Positions 35,804-43,646 of a stretch of DNA of 56,165 bases are shown here, in pieces. The stretch is taken from NCBI GenBank assembly GCA_947627665.1, contig CANQWX010000010.1:1-56165 (forward strand). The letters are read 5' to 3'. The position numbers were made by a program, and so were the translations under genes. The stretch's first letter is position 1; the number at the start of each line of letters is the position of its first letter. This DNA is from an uncultured Clostridia bacterium. GTDB lineage: Bacteria; Bacillota; Clostridia; Christensenellales; Borkfalkiaceae. The notes under the pieces are model-generated. The model was not told the origin of the DNA. It saw only the letters and a list, made by a program, of their open reading frames with translations, and made no database searches.

Positions 35804-35979
35804 TGAATGCCCGAAGGCTTTTCGCCTTCGGGCGTTCATGATTTGTAAGCGGAAAGAGGATTCGAGGGGAGGCAAGCCGAATCCCATGCCCTTCCACGCA
35901 CGAGGTTCGGCGCAGGTCGGCGGACGCTACCGCCGACTTGACAATTGATAATTGTCAACCGTGCGCCGTGCCCAAGCGG
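35804..35979 (+). repeat. Unit A, copy 2
   Basis: 176 bp, nearly identical to 35308-35483, including the TTGACAATT palindrome at 35938-35958. The near-identity indicates a recent duplication or ongoing gene conversion. Confidence 0.85.
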
Positions 35980-36047
35980 CGAATCCTCTTCTCTGCGCCA
36001 TGAACGCCCGAAGGCTTTTCGCCTTCGGGCGTTCTCACAATCGGAAA

Positions 36048-36257
36048 TCAAATCTTGCCGTTCAACAGATCGTCCACACAGACTTCGAAATATTTTGCGA
36101 TCAAAAGCAGGTTGTCCAAATTCGGCTCGCGGCTTCCGCTCTCCCAAAAACTAATCGTTTGGTTGCAAACGTGAAAAATCTCGCCCAATTGCCTTTGGGA
36201 CAATCCCCTTTCCTGCCGCAATTCCCGCAGCGCTCTCCCGAAAACATTATTTTCCAC
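36048..36257 (-). CDS. XRE-family helix-turn-helix regulator
   Basis: 69 residues, Cro/C1 type, with helix-turn-helix SQRQLGEIFHVCNQTISFWE (19-38) and EPNLDNLLLIAKYFEVCVDDLL. GTG start without a visible ribosome site, so perhaps leaderless. It is the same length and layout as the XRE gene at 7542, but not a close copy. It diverges from the 136-residue unknown gene; the palindrome in that promoter (36297-36313) is the likely operator. Confidence 0.85.
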   Translation of the reverse strand: MENNVFGRALRELRQERGLSQRQLGEIFHVCNQTISFWESGSREPNLDNLLLIAKYFEVCVDDLLNGKI

Positions 36258-36290
36258 ACAATAATTTTACTAAAATTGATACAAAACTAC

Positions 36291-36319
36291 TTGACGTCCT
36301 ACATTTTGTAGGATATAAT
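36291..36319 (+). promoter_or_regulatory. Promoter with operator palindrome in the spacer
   Basis: TTGACG (36291-36296) and TATAAT (36314-36319). The 17-bp spacer is itself the palindrome TCCTACATTTTGTAGGA, so a dimeric repressor there would exclude RNA polymerase. Confidence 0.8.
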
Positions 36320-36348
36320 GTAGATAATTCACTTAAAAGGAGAAAATT

Positions 36349-36759
36349 ATGCAAACTGTTAAAACAACTTTCGGCGAATTTTTGGTTGAACTTGGCATCA
36401 TGAAAGGGCACTATCATGAATATCGGTGTGAATACACATTGAATTCAGACAATTTGGACGCAATCTATGCGCAAGCAGAAAACACACTGCGCAAAAGAAC
36501 TCTCGTTGGTAGCAGATTTGACGTGGTGTCCGGTCCTATCCACAGCGGGATCCATTGGTTTTGGGACAGCGACAGAAAAAATGTATTGGGTGAGTTTCTG
36601 GTCAAAGCAGAAGTCATTCTGTTTTTCCAGAGGACAAAAGAGGGCAAAATCAAGGTCGTTCATACCGAAATTGACAACATGACCCACAATGCGCGTTATC
36701 ACGTCGAAAAAGGCGTGCTGAAGAAGGGATTGATCAAGCAATTCGGGCTTTACGAATGA
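36349..36759 (+). CDS. Hypothetical soluble protein under XRE control
   Basis: 136 residues, no recognised family. No signal or membrane segment; aromatic-rich, with HYHEYRCEYTL near 22 and a central SGPIHSGIHWFWDSDRK near 62-78. Strong RBS (AAAAGGAG) and consensus promoter with an operator-like palindrome, so expression should be high when derepressed. Flanked by the XRE gene and a strong terminator, it forms a compact two-gene module beside the tRNA-Ser repeat array. The sequence is more AT rich than the core genes, which hints at transfer. Confidence 0.75.
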   Translation: MQTVKTTFGEFLVELGIMKGHYHEYRCEYTLNSDNLDAIYAQAENTLRKRTLVGSRFDVVSGPIHSGIHWFWDSDRKNVLGEFLVKAEVILFFQRTKEGKIKVVHTEIDNMTHNARYHVEKGVLKKGLIKQFGLYE

Positions 36760-36767
36760 GTGAGAAA

Positions 36768-36802
36768 GACAGCGAGGGCGAAAAAACCCTCGCTGTCTTT
36801 TT
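36768..36802. terminator. Bidirectional intrinsic terminator
   Basis: GACAGCGAGGG (36768-36778) / CCCTCGCTGTC (36787-36797), A-rich loop, TTTTT after; on the minus strand the stem is followed by TTTCTC. Between convergent genes. Confidence 0.85.
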
Positions 36803-36825
36803 ACAGAATACACGATCTTTCGTTT

Positions 36826-37932
36826 CTAATCCGCGTAGATGAGCGGGACGAGCATTTCCGCGGTCAAAGAGGTGTGATGCCCCTTGAAATCGTGGCTGCG
36901 GGGGGTCAATTTCATCGTTTTGTCCGTCGTGCCAACGGCAATGTAGTCCCCGAGCAGGCGCGCATGCCCGTTCGCAAGCCCGCCGCCGAAATAATTTTCC
37001 GCAATCAGGTCCTTTGTGGGAAGCAGTGTGAAATCTTTGCCGTATCTTTCGCGGAACATCGTGCGGAACGCTTCCTCTTTCCCCTCTTTCACCTTGAACG
37101 CGCTTGCCCGCGCTTCCAAAAAGGGCGGCCATTCCAACAGGGAAAGCAGAGCGGCGTCCTTGTAAAGTTCGAAGTTCCCGCCGATGTCGATCTGCCCGTG
37201 GTCCGCCGTGACGAGGAAGAGCGTATCCGAAAGTTCGCGGCAGAGCGCTTCCGCGCCGTCGTTGAGCGCGCCGATCATCCCTCTCGCCTCCGCCGAAGTA
37301 ACGCCGTAGCGGTGCATTGTCGTATCCGGCTCGGTGCAATAGGCATAGACGAATTGCTTGCCCTCCTTTTTGCAGACGTTTTTGATCTGCGCGAACAGCT
37401 CGGCGGGCGTGTTCCAGACATATCGGTTCTCTTCCTCCCGCCAAAAGGCGGGAACGACGACGTTGGTCGTATAGTCCGTCTTTGTCCGCCGATAGAACGG
37501 GACGGTGGGCAGAACGCGGCGCGCATACCCCTTTTCGACAGGCTCCCCCGTGCGGGAATCGACATCCACAAACAGGTCAACGGCCCTGCCCAATTCCTCG
37601 AAATAGAGGCTCCAGCCAAACCAACCGTGTTCCATAGGATAGGTATTTGTCTGCAAGGTGGTCGTCGCGTTGGTGGTCGTGGAGGGAAAGACGGAGGTCA
37701 ATACCCGCTTGATGTTTTTGCGCAGGAAGCTCCCCTCCCCCAAATTTCTTTCAAGAGGGTGCATGCCCAAGCCGTCCAAAACCAATAAGACGACGTTCTT
37801 GTAGCCCGCCCGAAGCGCCTGCGCAAGATCGGGAAGGATCGGCTTATCGTTGGGGCAGCCCAAAAACTCCGCAAGGGTCGCGGAGATGTTGACGATGTTT
37901 TGTCTGAAATCGGGTTTGATCAACTTTCCCAT
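36826..37932 (-). CDS. Type I phosphodiesterase/nucleotide pyrophosphatase-like enzyme
   Basis: 368 residues from ATG 37932 (AAAGGAG upstream); the frame extends 81 codons further through the promoter and is rejected. Alkaline-phosphatase-fold features: VLLVLDGLGMHPL with a metal Asp near 52, catalytic Thr in SVFPSTTTNATTT near 79-91, a metal site around TEPDTTMHRYG near 200 and TADHGQ near 243, and SHDFKGHHTSL near 350. No signal peptide, so probably cytoplasmic. Hydrolyses phosphodiesters or pyrophosphates; substrate unknown. Confidence 0.85.
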   Translation of the reverse strand: MGKLIKPDFRQNIVNISATLAEFLGCPNDKPILPDLAQALRAGYKNVVLLVLDGLGMHPLERNLGEGSFLRKNIKRVLTSVFPSTTTNATTTLQTNTYPMEHGWFGWSLYFEELGRAVDLFVDVDSRTGEPVEKGYARRVLPTVPFYRRTKTDYTTNVVVPAFWREEENRYVWNTPAELFAQIKNVCKKEGKQFVYAYCTEPDTTMHRYGVTSAEARGMIGALNDGAEALCRELSDTLFLVTADHGQIDIGGNFELYKDAALLSLLEWPPFLEARASAFKVKEGKEEAFRTMFRERYGKDFTLLPTKDLIAENYFGGGLANGHARLLGDYIAVGTTDKTMKLTPRSHDFKGHHTSLTAEMLVPLIYAD

Positions 37933-37962
37933 AAACGCTCTCCTTTCTCTCCTCTCGCCATG

Positions 37963-37991
37963 ATTATACCACAGCGGCGGAAAAACCGCAA
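37963..37991 (-). promoter_or_regulatory. Promoter of the phosphodiesterase gene
   Basis: TTGCGG (37991-37986), spacer 17, TATAAT (37968-37963), about 30 bp before the start codon. Confidence 0.7.
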
Positions 37992-38074
37992 GCGGGTGCG
38001 CCCGTTCTTTTGCGTCTTGCTTCCGCGGGTATCTCGCGTGCCGTATTGTCCGTGTGAAAAAGCCGCGCCGCCCG

Positions 38075-38103
38075 TTGCTTTTCCCGCGGCGATGTGTTAT
38101 AAT
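38075..38103 (+). promoter_or_regulatory. Promoter of the 38126 gene
   Basis: TTGCTT (38075-38080), spacer 17, TATAAT (38098-38103). Confidence 0.65.
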
Positions 38104-38125
38104 AGGCAAAAAACGGAGGCAGACC

Positions 38126-38680
38126 ATGAACCGCAAACAGCGAAAGGAAGAACTTCTCAAATACATCGAAAACATCCGCGATCGAGAGGGCTATGCCGTG
38201 GTGGATGTTTCCCTCGAACGGGAGACCCTCTACGATCCGCTCGGCATCAAGGGGCAAAAGGATCTGAACGCCGACATTTACGGCTACATCGAAGCGCAGA
38301 CCAACGTGATCCCCGCGAACGTCCCCTTGCGCATCCGTTTCCACGGCGATATCCCCACGGCGGAACAGGAGGAGATCCGACGGATCATGCACCGCCATTA
38401 TACCATGAAGTCGTTCGACATTTCGTGGGACCTGTTCGCCAATCTGCGCAAAATGCTCTTGCTCGCCCTCTTCGGCGCCGCCATGATCGCGGTCTATCTG
38501 TACTTTGCGATCACCTCCGAAAACGCCTTCATGACGGAGATCCTCTCCATCGTCGGCTCTTTCTCTCTGTGGGAGGCGGCGGACGCCCTTCTGCTGGAGC
38601 GTCCCAACCTGCGCAGGGAGAGCAGGAACAACGAACAGAGCCTCAACCAGCGCATAGAATTCGTGGGAGCGGACGCATAG
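38126..38680 (+). CDS. Hypothetical membrane protein
   Basis: 184 residues from ATG 38126 (CGGAGG upstream); the ORF also runs back through the promoter to 38054, which is not plausible. The N-terminal about 110 residues are charged and soluble (RKQRKEELLKYIENIRDREG, later a MHRHYTMKSFDISWDLFANL region). Two hydrophobic segments follow (about 112-135 and 140-160) and then a polar tail. No family recognised. Stands alone between promoter and terminator. Confidence 0.7.
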   Translation: MNRKQRKEELLKYIENIRDREGYAVVDVSLERETLYDPLGIKGQKDLNADIYGYIEAQTNVIPANVPLRIRFHGDIPTAEQEEIRRIMHRHYTMKSFDISWDLFANLRKMLLLALFGAAMIAVYLYFAITSENAFMTEILSIVGSFSLWEAADALLLERPNLRRESRNNEQSLNQRIEFVGADA

Positions 38681-38705
38681 CAGCCGTCTGCCCCGCGACA
38701 AGCAA

Positions 38706-38744
38706 GGGCGCCCCCGATGCCGACGGCATCGGGGGCGCCCTTTT
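38706..38744. terminator. Bidirectional intrinsic terminator
   Basis: GGGCGCCCCCGATGCC pairs with GGCATCGGGGGCGCCC (16 bp) around a short loop, followed by TTTT. Between convergent genes. Confidence 0.9.
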
Positions 38745-38753
38745 ATAAACCGT

Positions 38754-39647
38754 TTACGCTTTTTTGCGCAGCACTTCGATAAAGGATTTCAAGGCGAAGG
38801 ACGGATTGGAATTGCGGGGGAGCGCCATTCCCACCGAGCGGAGGGGCAAGGCGGGTTCCACATCGAGTTCGAAGAATACGCCCTCGCGCAGTTTGTTCAT
38901 CGCATATTCGCGGGGGATACACCCGATGCCCATGCCGTCCGCCACGAGCCGCTTCATGAACCCCCAGCTGTCCACCTCGATGGTGGGCACGAGCTTGATG
39001 CCGAGCTGGCGGCAGAAACGGTCGAAAGATTCCCGCGAAACCATGTGAGGTTCCATCAAAAGGAGCGGATACTGCTGCAATTCGCGCATCTCGATCTTTC
39101 TTCCTTTGAGTTCGGAGAAAGGCTCGCCCGCGATGAAGATGTCCGTGAGCATCATCACGGCGTCGGTGAGGTTGATGCCGTCGTCGTCGTTGATGGGCAA
39201 ATTGAGAAAGCCGATGTCGCAGCGGCCGTTCTTGAGGTTGGCAATGGTCTTGGGGGACGTATCGGTGATGAGCTCCAGCTTGACCTGCGGATAAAGGGTG
39301 TGATACTCCACCAGTTTTTCCGCAAGGCAGTATTGGAAAATCGTTTCCGAAGCGCCCACCCGCAGCGTGCCCGTGGCGCGGTTCCTCAGTTCGGAGAGCC
39401 GCTCCTCCACGCCGTTGAGAAGCTGGAGCGCCCGCTCCACATCGGGATAGACAAGCTCGCCGCCCTGCGCGGAGAGTTCCATGCCCTTGTGCATGCGGTT
39501 GAAGAGGGTGGTCCCGAGCTGCTGCTCGAGCTGCTTGATCGCCTGCGATACGGCGGGCTGGGAGATATACAGCTCCTCCGCCGCCTTTGTGAGGCTCCCG
39601 CACTTCGCCACGGTGTAAAACACCTTGTAAAGCTCCAAATTTACCAT
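38754..39647 (-). CDS. LysR-family transcriptional regulator
   Basis: 297 residues. N-terminal helix-turn-helix: ELYKVFYTVAKCGSLTKAAE, then LYISQPAVSQAIKQLEQQLG (residues 5-44), followed by the linker helix and a substrate-binding domain of two lobes (about 90-290). LysR proteins usually respond to a small-molecule inducer. AGGAGGGCAG precedes the ATG. Alone on its transcript; no adjacent divergent target gene, so the regulon is not evident. Confidence 0.92.
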   Translation of the reverse strand: MVNLELYKVFYTVAKCGSLTKAAEELYISQPAVSQAIKQLEQQLGTTLFNRMHKGMELSAQGGELVYPDVERALQLLNGVEERLSELRNRATGTLRVGASETIFQYCLAEKLVEYHTLYPQVKLELITDTSPKTIANLKNGRCDIGFLNLPINDDDGINLTDAVMMLTDIFIAGEPFSELKGRKIEMRELQQYPLLLMEPHMVSRESFDRFCRQLGIKLVPTIEVDSWGFMKRLVADGMGIGCIPREYAMNKLREGVFFELDVEPALPLRSVGMALPRNSNPSFALKSFIEVLRKKA

Positions 39648-39701
39648 ATTTCTGCCCTCCTTTGAAGAAAATTCGCTTCGTTTCCGTCCGTTCGTCCCGC
39701 G

Positions 39702-40991
39702 TCACTTGCCGACGCAGAATTTGGAAAAGATCTCTTCTATGATCTGTTCGGACGCCGTTTCGCCGCTGATCTCGCCGAGCGAAAGATAGGCGCGCTTGAT
39801 GTCCTCCGCATACAGTTCCGCGGGAAGTCCCGCTTCGGCGCCGCGCAGCGCGTCCTCCGTCGCCGCGAGCGCGCAGACGACCGCTTCGTAATGCCGCTCT
39901 TCGAGCAGGTATGCCCCGTCGTCCCCGCCGAAACCGCGCTCGTAGAGCAACGCTTTCAGGTTCTCGATCCCCTCGCCCGTATGCGAGGAAACCGCGACGT
40001 CGCACCCCGTCTGGCGCTTTAAGTCGCACTTCGCCCCCACCGTGATGACGGGAACGGCGGGAAAAGCGGGCGGCTGTTCCCCCTCCTCCGAGCGGAGCCA
40101 GACGATGACGTCTGCCGCACGGATGACATTCTCCGCACGGCGCACGCCCTCCCGTTCCACCTCGTCGGCGCTCTCGCGCAGCCCCGCCGTATCCGTGATA
40201 CGGAAGAGGATCCCGTTTAGCCCGAGAGTGCCGTCGATAATATCCCGCGTGGTGCCTGCCTGCGCGGACACGATGGCGCGGTCATATCCGAGCAGCGCGT
40301 TCAAAAGGGAGCTTTTCCCCGCATTCGGCGCGCCGCAGAGGGCAACGTTCACCCCCTCTTTGATCTTCTTCCCCGAGCGGTACTGTTCCCTGAGGCCTTG
40401 CAGCGAAGAACGCACCGTAAGCAGTTTTTCGGTGACCTCCCCGCGCAGATCGGCGGAAAGGTCCTCCTCGGGATAATCCACGTCGGCGTCCACGCCCGCA
40501 AGACACTCTTTGAGCAGCCCCTGCATGGCGGAAGCCTCCTTGGAGAGCTTTTCCCCGTAGAGCAGGAACCCCGCGCGCACCTGCGCCTCGGACTGCGCCG
40601 CGATCATCTCCCCCATGCCTTCCACGGCAGAGAGCGAGAGCTTCCCGTTGAGAAAGGCTCGCTTGGTGAACTCCCCCGCCTTGGCGAGCCGTGCCCCAAG
40701 GGAAACGGTACGCTGCAACACGCCGCGGGCGATCTCCGTGCCGCCGTGGCAATGGAATTCCACCGTGTCCTCTCCCGTAAAGGAATGCGGCGCACGGAAA
40801 TAGATGCAGATGCCGAAATCGCGGAACACACCGCAGTCGATGACGCCCGCATAAGCGGTATTGGGGACGAATTCCCCCTTCCGGGAGAACATGGCGCGCG
40901 CGATGGCAAGCGCCAGGTTTCCGCTCACGCGGATGACGGCGATCCCGCCTCTTCCCTGCGCCGTCGCAATCGCGGTAATGGTGTCTTCCAT
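39702..40991 (-). CDS. mnmE: tRNA-modifying GTPase MnmE
   Basis: 429 residues, slightly shorter than the usual 450 or so. N-terminal folate-binding domain (DTITAIATAQGRGGIAVIRVSG), helical domain, and inserted GTPase domain: G1 GAPNAGKSSLLNAL near 215, G2 in GTTRDIIDGT, G3 DTAGLR. The usual NKxD G4 reads GAKCDLK here. C-terminal FCVGK is the catalytic CxGK tail. With MnmG it makes cmnm5U34 in tRNAs; mnmG is not in this window. Promoter at 41017-41046. Confidence 0.95.
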   Translation of the reverse strand: MEDTITAIATAQGRGGIAVIRVSGNLALAIARAMFSRKGEFVPNTAYAGVIDCGVFRDFGICIYFRAPHSFTGEDTVEFHCHGGTEIARGVLQRTVSLGARLAKAGEFTKRAFLNGKLSLSAVEGMGEMIAAQSEAQVRAGFLLYGEKLSKEASAMQGLLKECLAGVDADVDYPEEDLSADLRGEVTEKLLTVRSSLQGLREQYRSGKKIKEGVNVALCGAPNAGKSSLLNALLGYDRAIVSAQAGTTRDIIDGTLGLNGILFRITDTAGLRESADEVEREGVRRAENVIRAADVIVWLRSEEGEQPPAFPAVPVITVGAKCDLKRQTGCDVAVSSHTGEGIENLKALLYERGFGGDDGAYLLEERHYEAVVCALAATEDALRGAEAGLPAELYAEDIKRAYLSLGEISGETASEQIIEEIFSKFCVGK

Positions 40992-41016
40992 ATCATCCCC
41001 TCGGTTTGATAAATAT

Positions 41017-41046
41017 ATTATAGCATATTCGGGAGTGTTTTGTAAA
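41017..41046 (-). promoter_or_regulatory. mnmE promoter
   Basis: -10 TATAAT (41022-41017) with a TGC extension; -35 TTTACA (41046-41041), spacer 18. Confidence 0.6.
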
Positions 41047-41071
41047 ACGTTTTTGCGAAGATCGGAAAGAA

Positions 41072-41089
41072 GGGCGCAAAAATGCGCCC
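41072..41089 (-). terminator. Probable terminator of the truA/ECF operon
   Basis: GGGCGCA/TGCGCCC stem; the minus-strand tail is TTCTTTCC. It lies 47 bp after the stop codon of the last operon gene (41136). A second dyad GCCCGC/GCGGGC lies between. Confidence 0.6.
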
Positions 41090-41135
41090 GCAGACCGCCC
41101 GCGGGGCGGACCGAAGCCGCACGGAATGCCGCGGC

Positions 41136-42047
41136 TCAAAAATCGCTGAACGGATCGTCGTCCCGCTTTCCGCCGTCCGCGGCATCGCCTTGCCCCCCGA
41201 AGTCGGAGAAAGGCTCTCCGCCGCCCTGTCCCCCCGTCCCGCCGGAAGGTCCGTTTTGGGGTCCGTTATAAGGTCCATTATAAGGTCCGTTATAGGGGCC
41301 GTTGTAAGGACCGTTGTAGGGACCGTTATAGGGGTTGTTCCTGCGGGCGTACTCGTCCATTTTCCTGCGCATATATTCGTTGTAATTGACGGCACGGTTG
41401 TTGCGCACGGCAAAGATCGTAAAACCGCGGGCGGGAAGGACGACGCTCAAAAAGACCATGAGGAGAGGCGAACGGGCGTAATACTTGCGGTAAAACGCCG
41501 TAAACATGACGCAGAAAAAGACGAGCACGAGGAACCAGAGCAGATAGGAAAGGATCTCGCAATAGAGCGAGGCGTCCGCCGCCCACCGCAGGCCGTTCGG
41601 AAGAGATTCGTGCATGAATTCGATCGTGGAATATCCCGTCGCTTCGTTCACCGTCACCTCGTAAAAATTCGGATCGGCGAGCAGAAAGCTGATGACGACG
41701 ATGAAAATTTCAAGCCCGACATACAGGACCTCCGCGATCGTCGCATACAGCCCCGCGCGCTTCATCTTTTGGCCGAAGAAGCTCGCTTCGCCCGCGATCT
41801 TGCCCGTAAACCAAGTATTTGCAAAGGGGATGAAGCCGAGCCACGGGTGTTTGATCCCCTCCCGCTTGGCGATCGTATACAGCCCGATCCCGCCGAAGAT
41901 GTGCCCGATGAGATAGAGCGCGCCTGCGACGATCAAACTGATCATCAGCCCCATGCGCTGGATCGAAATATATTCCTCCGCCGTATTTGCCCACAGAAAA
42001 TTCTCGATGAAAAACTGCGGCACATTCATCCAATCAAAAAATTCCAT
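41136..42047 (-). CDS. Polytopic membrane protein with tandem GPYN tail
   Basis: 303 residues, family not recognised. N-terminal half has four hydrophobic segments (about 33-57, 100-125, 165-190, 195-215), with GIKHPWLGFIPFANTWFTGK between the first two. The C-terminal 60 residues are unstructured: a tandem NGPY/GPYN array (seven copies), a Gly/Gln stretch, and two DPFSDF-like motifs, one of them the extreme C terminus. The tail is probably cytoplasmic and may bind a partner through the repeated PFSDF motif. ATG follows truA directly (GGAGTGAT upstream), so it is the last gene of ecfA1-ecfA2-ecfT-truA. Confidence 0.75.
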   Translation of the reverse strand: MEFFDWMNVPQFFIENFLWANTAEEYISIQRMGLMISLIVAGALYLIGHIFGGIGLYTIAKREGIKHPWLGFIPFANTWFTGKIAGEASFFGQKMKRAGLYATIAEVLYVGLEIFIVVISFLLADPNFYEVTVNEATGYSTIEFMHESLPNGLRWAADASLYCEILSYLLWFLVLVFFCVMFTAFYRKYYARSPLLMVFLSVVLPARGFTIFAVRNNRAVNYNEYMRRKMDEYARRNNPYNGPYNGPYNGPYNGPYNGPYNGPQNGPSGGTGGQGGGEPFSDFGGQGDAADGGKRDDDPFSDF

Positions 42048-42048
42048 A

Positions 42049-42813
42049 TCACTCCTCCGTGCCGAACAGCGGCACGCCGTAATCTACTTTTACGAGGGTA
42101 AGCCCCTGCGGCGGCATCGTCTTGGCAAGGCATTTGCGCTCTCCCGTTTCGAACGCGCGCGTGATCCCCTCCTCTTTGCCCGCGCCGACGGCGAACAGTT
42201 CCCCGCTCAAAATGCGCACCATGTTGTACAAGAAACCGTTTCCCGTGACTTCGATCTGGTAAAAGAAGCCGAAGGGTTCCTCCCGCTCCGCGATCTCTAC
42301 TTCGTATATTTCCCGCACGCTCGTTTTGGAGGTAAACCCCGCCGAGCGGAAGGCGGCAAAGTCGTGTGCGCCGAAAAGAAGGCGCGCCGCTTCCCGCATT
42401 TTGCCGAGGTCGGGACGGCGGAAGAGGCGGGCGCAACAGCGGCTGTACGGGGGAAGTTCGCTGTCCGCACAATAAGCAACGTAGCGGTAGGTCTTGCGCT
42501 TTGCCCCGCGGGTGACGTCGAACCCTTCGGGCGCGGCAGCGCTTTTGACCGCTCTGACGTCGGGCGGGAGCAAACCGTTGAAACTGGCGGCAAGTTTTTG
42601 CGCGGGGACGGAGGTCGCGCCGTCGAGCATGACGACCTGCCCGAGCGCATGCACGCCCGCATCCGTCCTGCCGCTCGCGGTGACCTTGGTCTTTACGCCG
42701 AAGAACTCCTCCGCCGCGCGCTCCATTTCCCCCTGCACCGTCCGCCGCCCCGGTTGGGACTGCCACCCGCAAAAGGAGGTGCCGTCGTAGCTTGTCAAAA
42801 GAAGATATCTCAT
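42049..42813 (-). CDS. truA: tRNA pseudouridine synthase TruA
   Basis: 254 residues from ATG 42813, which overlaps the ecfT stop (ATGA); the open frame further upstream lies inside ecfT. Catalytic Asp in GRTDAGVHALGQ near residues 51-62. Other marks are YDGTSFCGWQSQPG at the start and LYNMVRILSG near 215. Makes pseudouridine at positions 38-40 of tRNAs. No Shine-Dalgarno is visible, so translation depends on coupling to ecfT. Confidence 0.95.
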   Translation of the reverse strand: MRYLLLTSYDGTSFCGWQSQPGRRTVQGEMERAAEEFFGVKTKVTASGRTDAGVHALGQVVMLDGATSVPAQKLAASFNGLLPPDVRAVKSAAAPEGFDVTRGAKRKTYRYVAYCADSELPPYSRCCARLFRRPDLGKMREAARLLFGAHDFAAFRSAGFTSKTSVREIYEVEIAEREEPFGFFYQIEVTGNGFLYNMVRILSGELFAVGAGKEEGITRAFETGERKCLAKTMPPQGLTLVKVDYGVPLFGTEE

Positions 42814-43646
42814 AATGGGAATACGGGGAAAATGTACATGACGACGATCCCCGCGATGAGCGCTGCCAAGAGCGCGAACGCCAGAAGATCCCGCCACGAA
42901 AAGCGAAGTTTTTTATATTTGGTGCGGTTTTTGCCCCCCGAATAACAGCGGGCGTCCATCGCGTCGCCAAGCTCGTCCGCCCGCCGGAACGCCGACAGGA
43001 GGAGCGGGATGAGTACGGGCACGATCGCCTTCACCCGCTTTGCGGGTCCGCCCGAATCGAGCGACGCCCCGCGCGCCTTCTGCGCGTTCATGATGCGTTC
43101 CGTTTCATCCATGAGAATGGGGATAAAGCGCAGCGCGATGCTCATGATGAGCGCCAGCTCGTGGACGGGAAAGCGCACCCATTTGAGGGGGGTGAGCAGA
43201 CTCTCGATGCCGTCCGTCAAAGAAACGGGCGTTGTGGTATAGGTGAGCAGCGACGAACCGATGACGAGCAGGAACAGGCGCAACACGAGGAACACCGAAA
43301 GCATGATGCCCGCCTGCGTCACGCGAAAGATCTTCCACTCCCACAGAAGGGCGGGTCCGTCCCAATATACCTTATCGCCGCCGTGGAAAAAGATGTTGAC
43401 GGCCGCCGTAAACAGCACGAGGAAAAGGACGCCCTTGACCGCCCGCAGCACCTTTCCGAGGGGAATGCGGGCAAGCAGGATCGCAAACAGCAGCACCGCC
43501 GCGCAGATCCCGAGTGCCAACAGTTCCTGCGCCAGAAAGATCGCCACGATGTAACCGATCAAAAAGAGGATCTTGAGCCGCGGATCGAGCGAATGGACGA
43601 ACGATCTGACGGGATAGTACTGTCCGAAGGAAACGTCTTTCAGCAT
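42810..43646 (-). CDS. ecfT: ECF transporter transmembrane subunit EcfT
   Basis: 278 residues from ATG 43646, which overlaps the ecfA2 stop; the upstream open frame is an ecfA2 shadow. Multiple hydrophobic segments in the N-terminal part (LKILFLIGYIVAIFLAQELL and following) and the two cytoplasmic coupling helices marked by the Ala-Arg-Gly motif MNAQKARGAS near 190. EcfT couples the two ATPases to interchangeable substrate-binding S components for vitamins. No S component is adjacent, as is usual for shared (group II) modules. Confidence 0.93.
   Translation of the reverse strand: MLKDVSFGQYYPVRSFVHSLDPRLKILFLIGYIVAIFLAQELLALGICAAVLLFAILLARIPLGKVLRAVKGVLFLVLFTAAVNIFFHGGDKVYWDGPALLWEWKIFRVTQAGIMLSVFLVLRLFLLVIGSSLLTYTTTPVSLTDGIESLLTPLKWVRFPVHELALIMSIALRFIPILMDETERIMNAQKARGASLDSGGPAKRVKAIVPVLIPLLLSAFRRADELGDAMDARCYSGGKNRTKYKKLRFSWRDLLAFALLAALIAGIVVMYIFPVFPL

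Larger units (their letters stand above)
35287..36035 (+). repeat. Array of tRNA-Ser 3'-end copies with terminators and palindromic units
   Basis: The final 21 nt of tRNA-Ser, including CCA, occur four times: 35287-35307 (the gene), 35484-35504, 35783-35803 and 35980-36000, at offsets 197, 299 and 197. Each copy is followed by a strong hairpin: GAATGCCCGAAGGC/GCCTTCGGGCGTTC after copies 1 and 3, a near-identical one after copy 4 (36001-36035), and AGAGCAGCGGGACGG/CCGTCCCGCTGCTCT after copy 2. Between hairpin and next copy lies an element whose ends are inverted repeats (AAGAGGATTCG/CGAATCCTCTT). No gene is present in these 750 bp. Confidence 0.9.
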
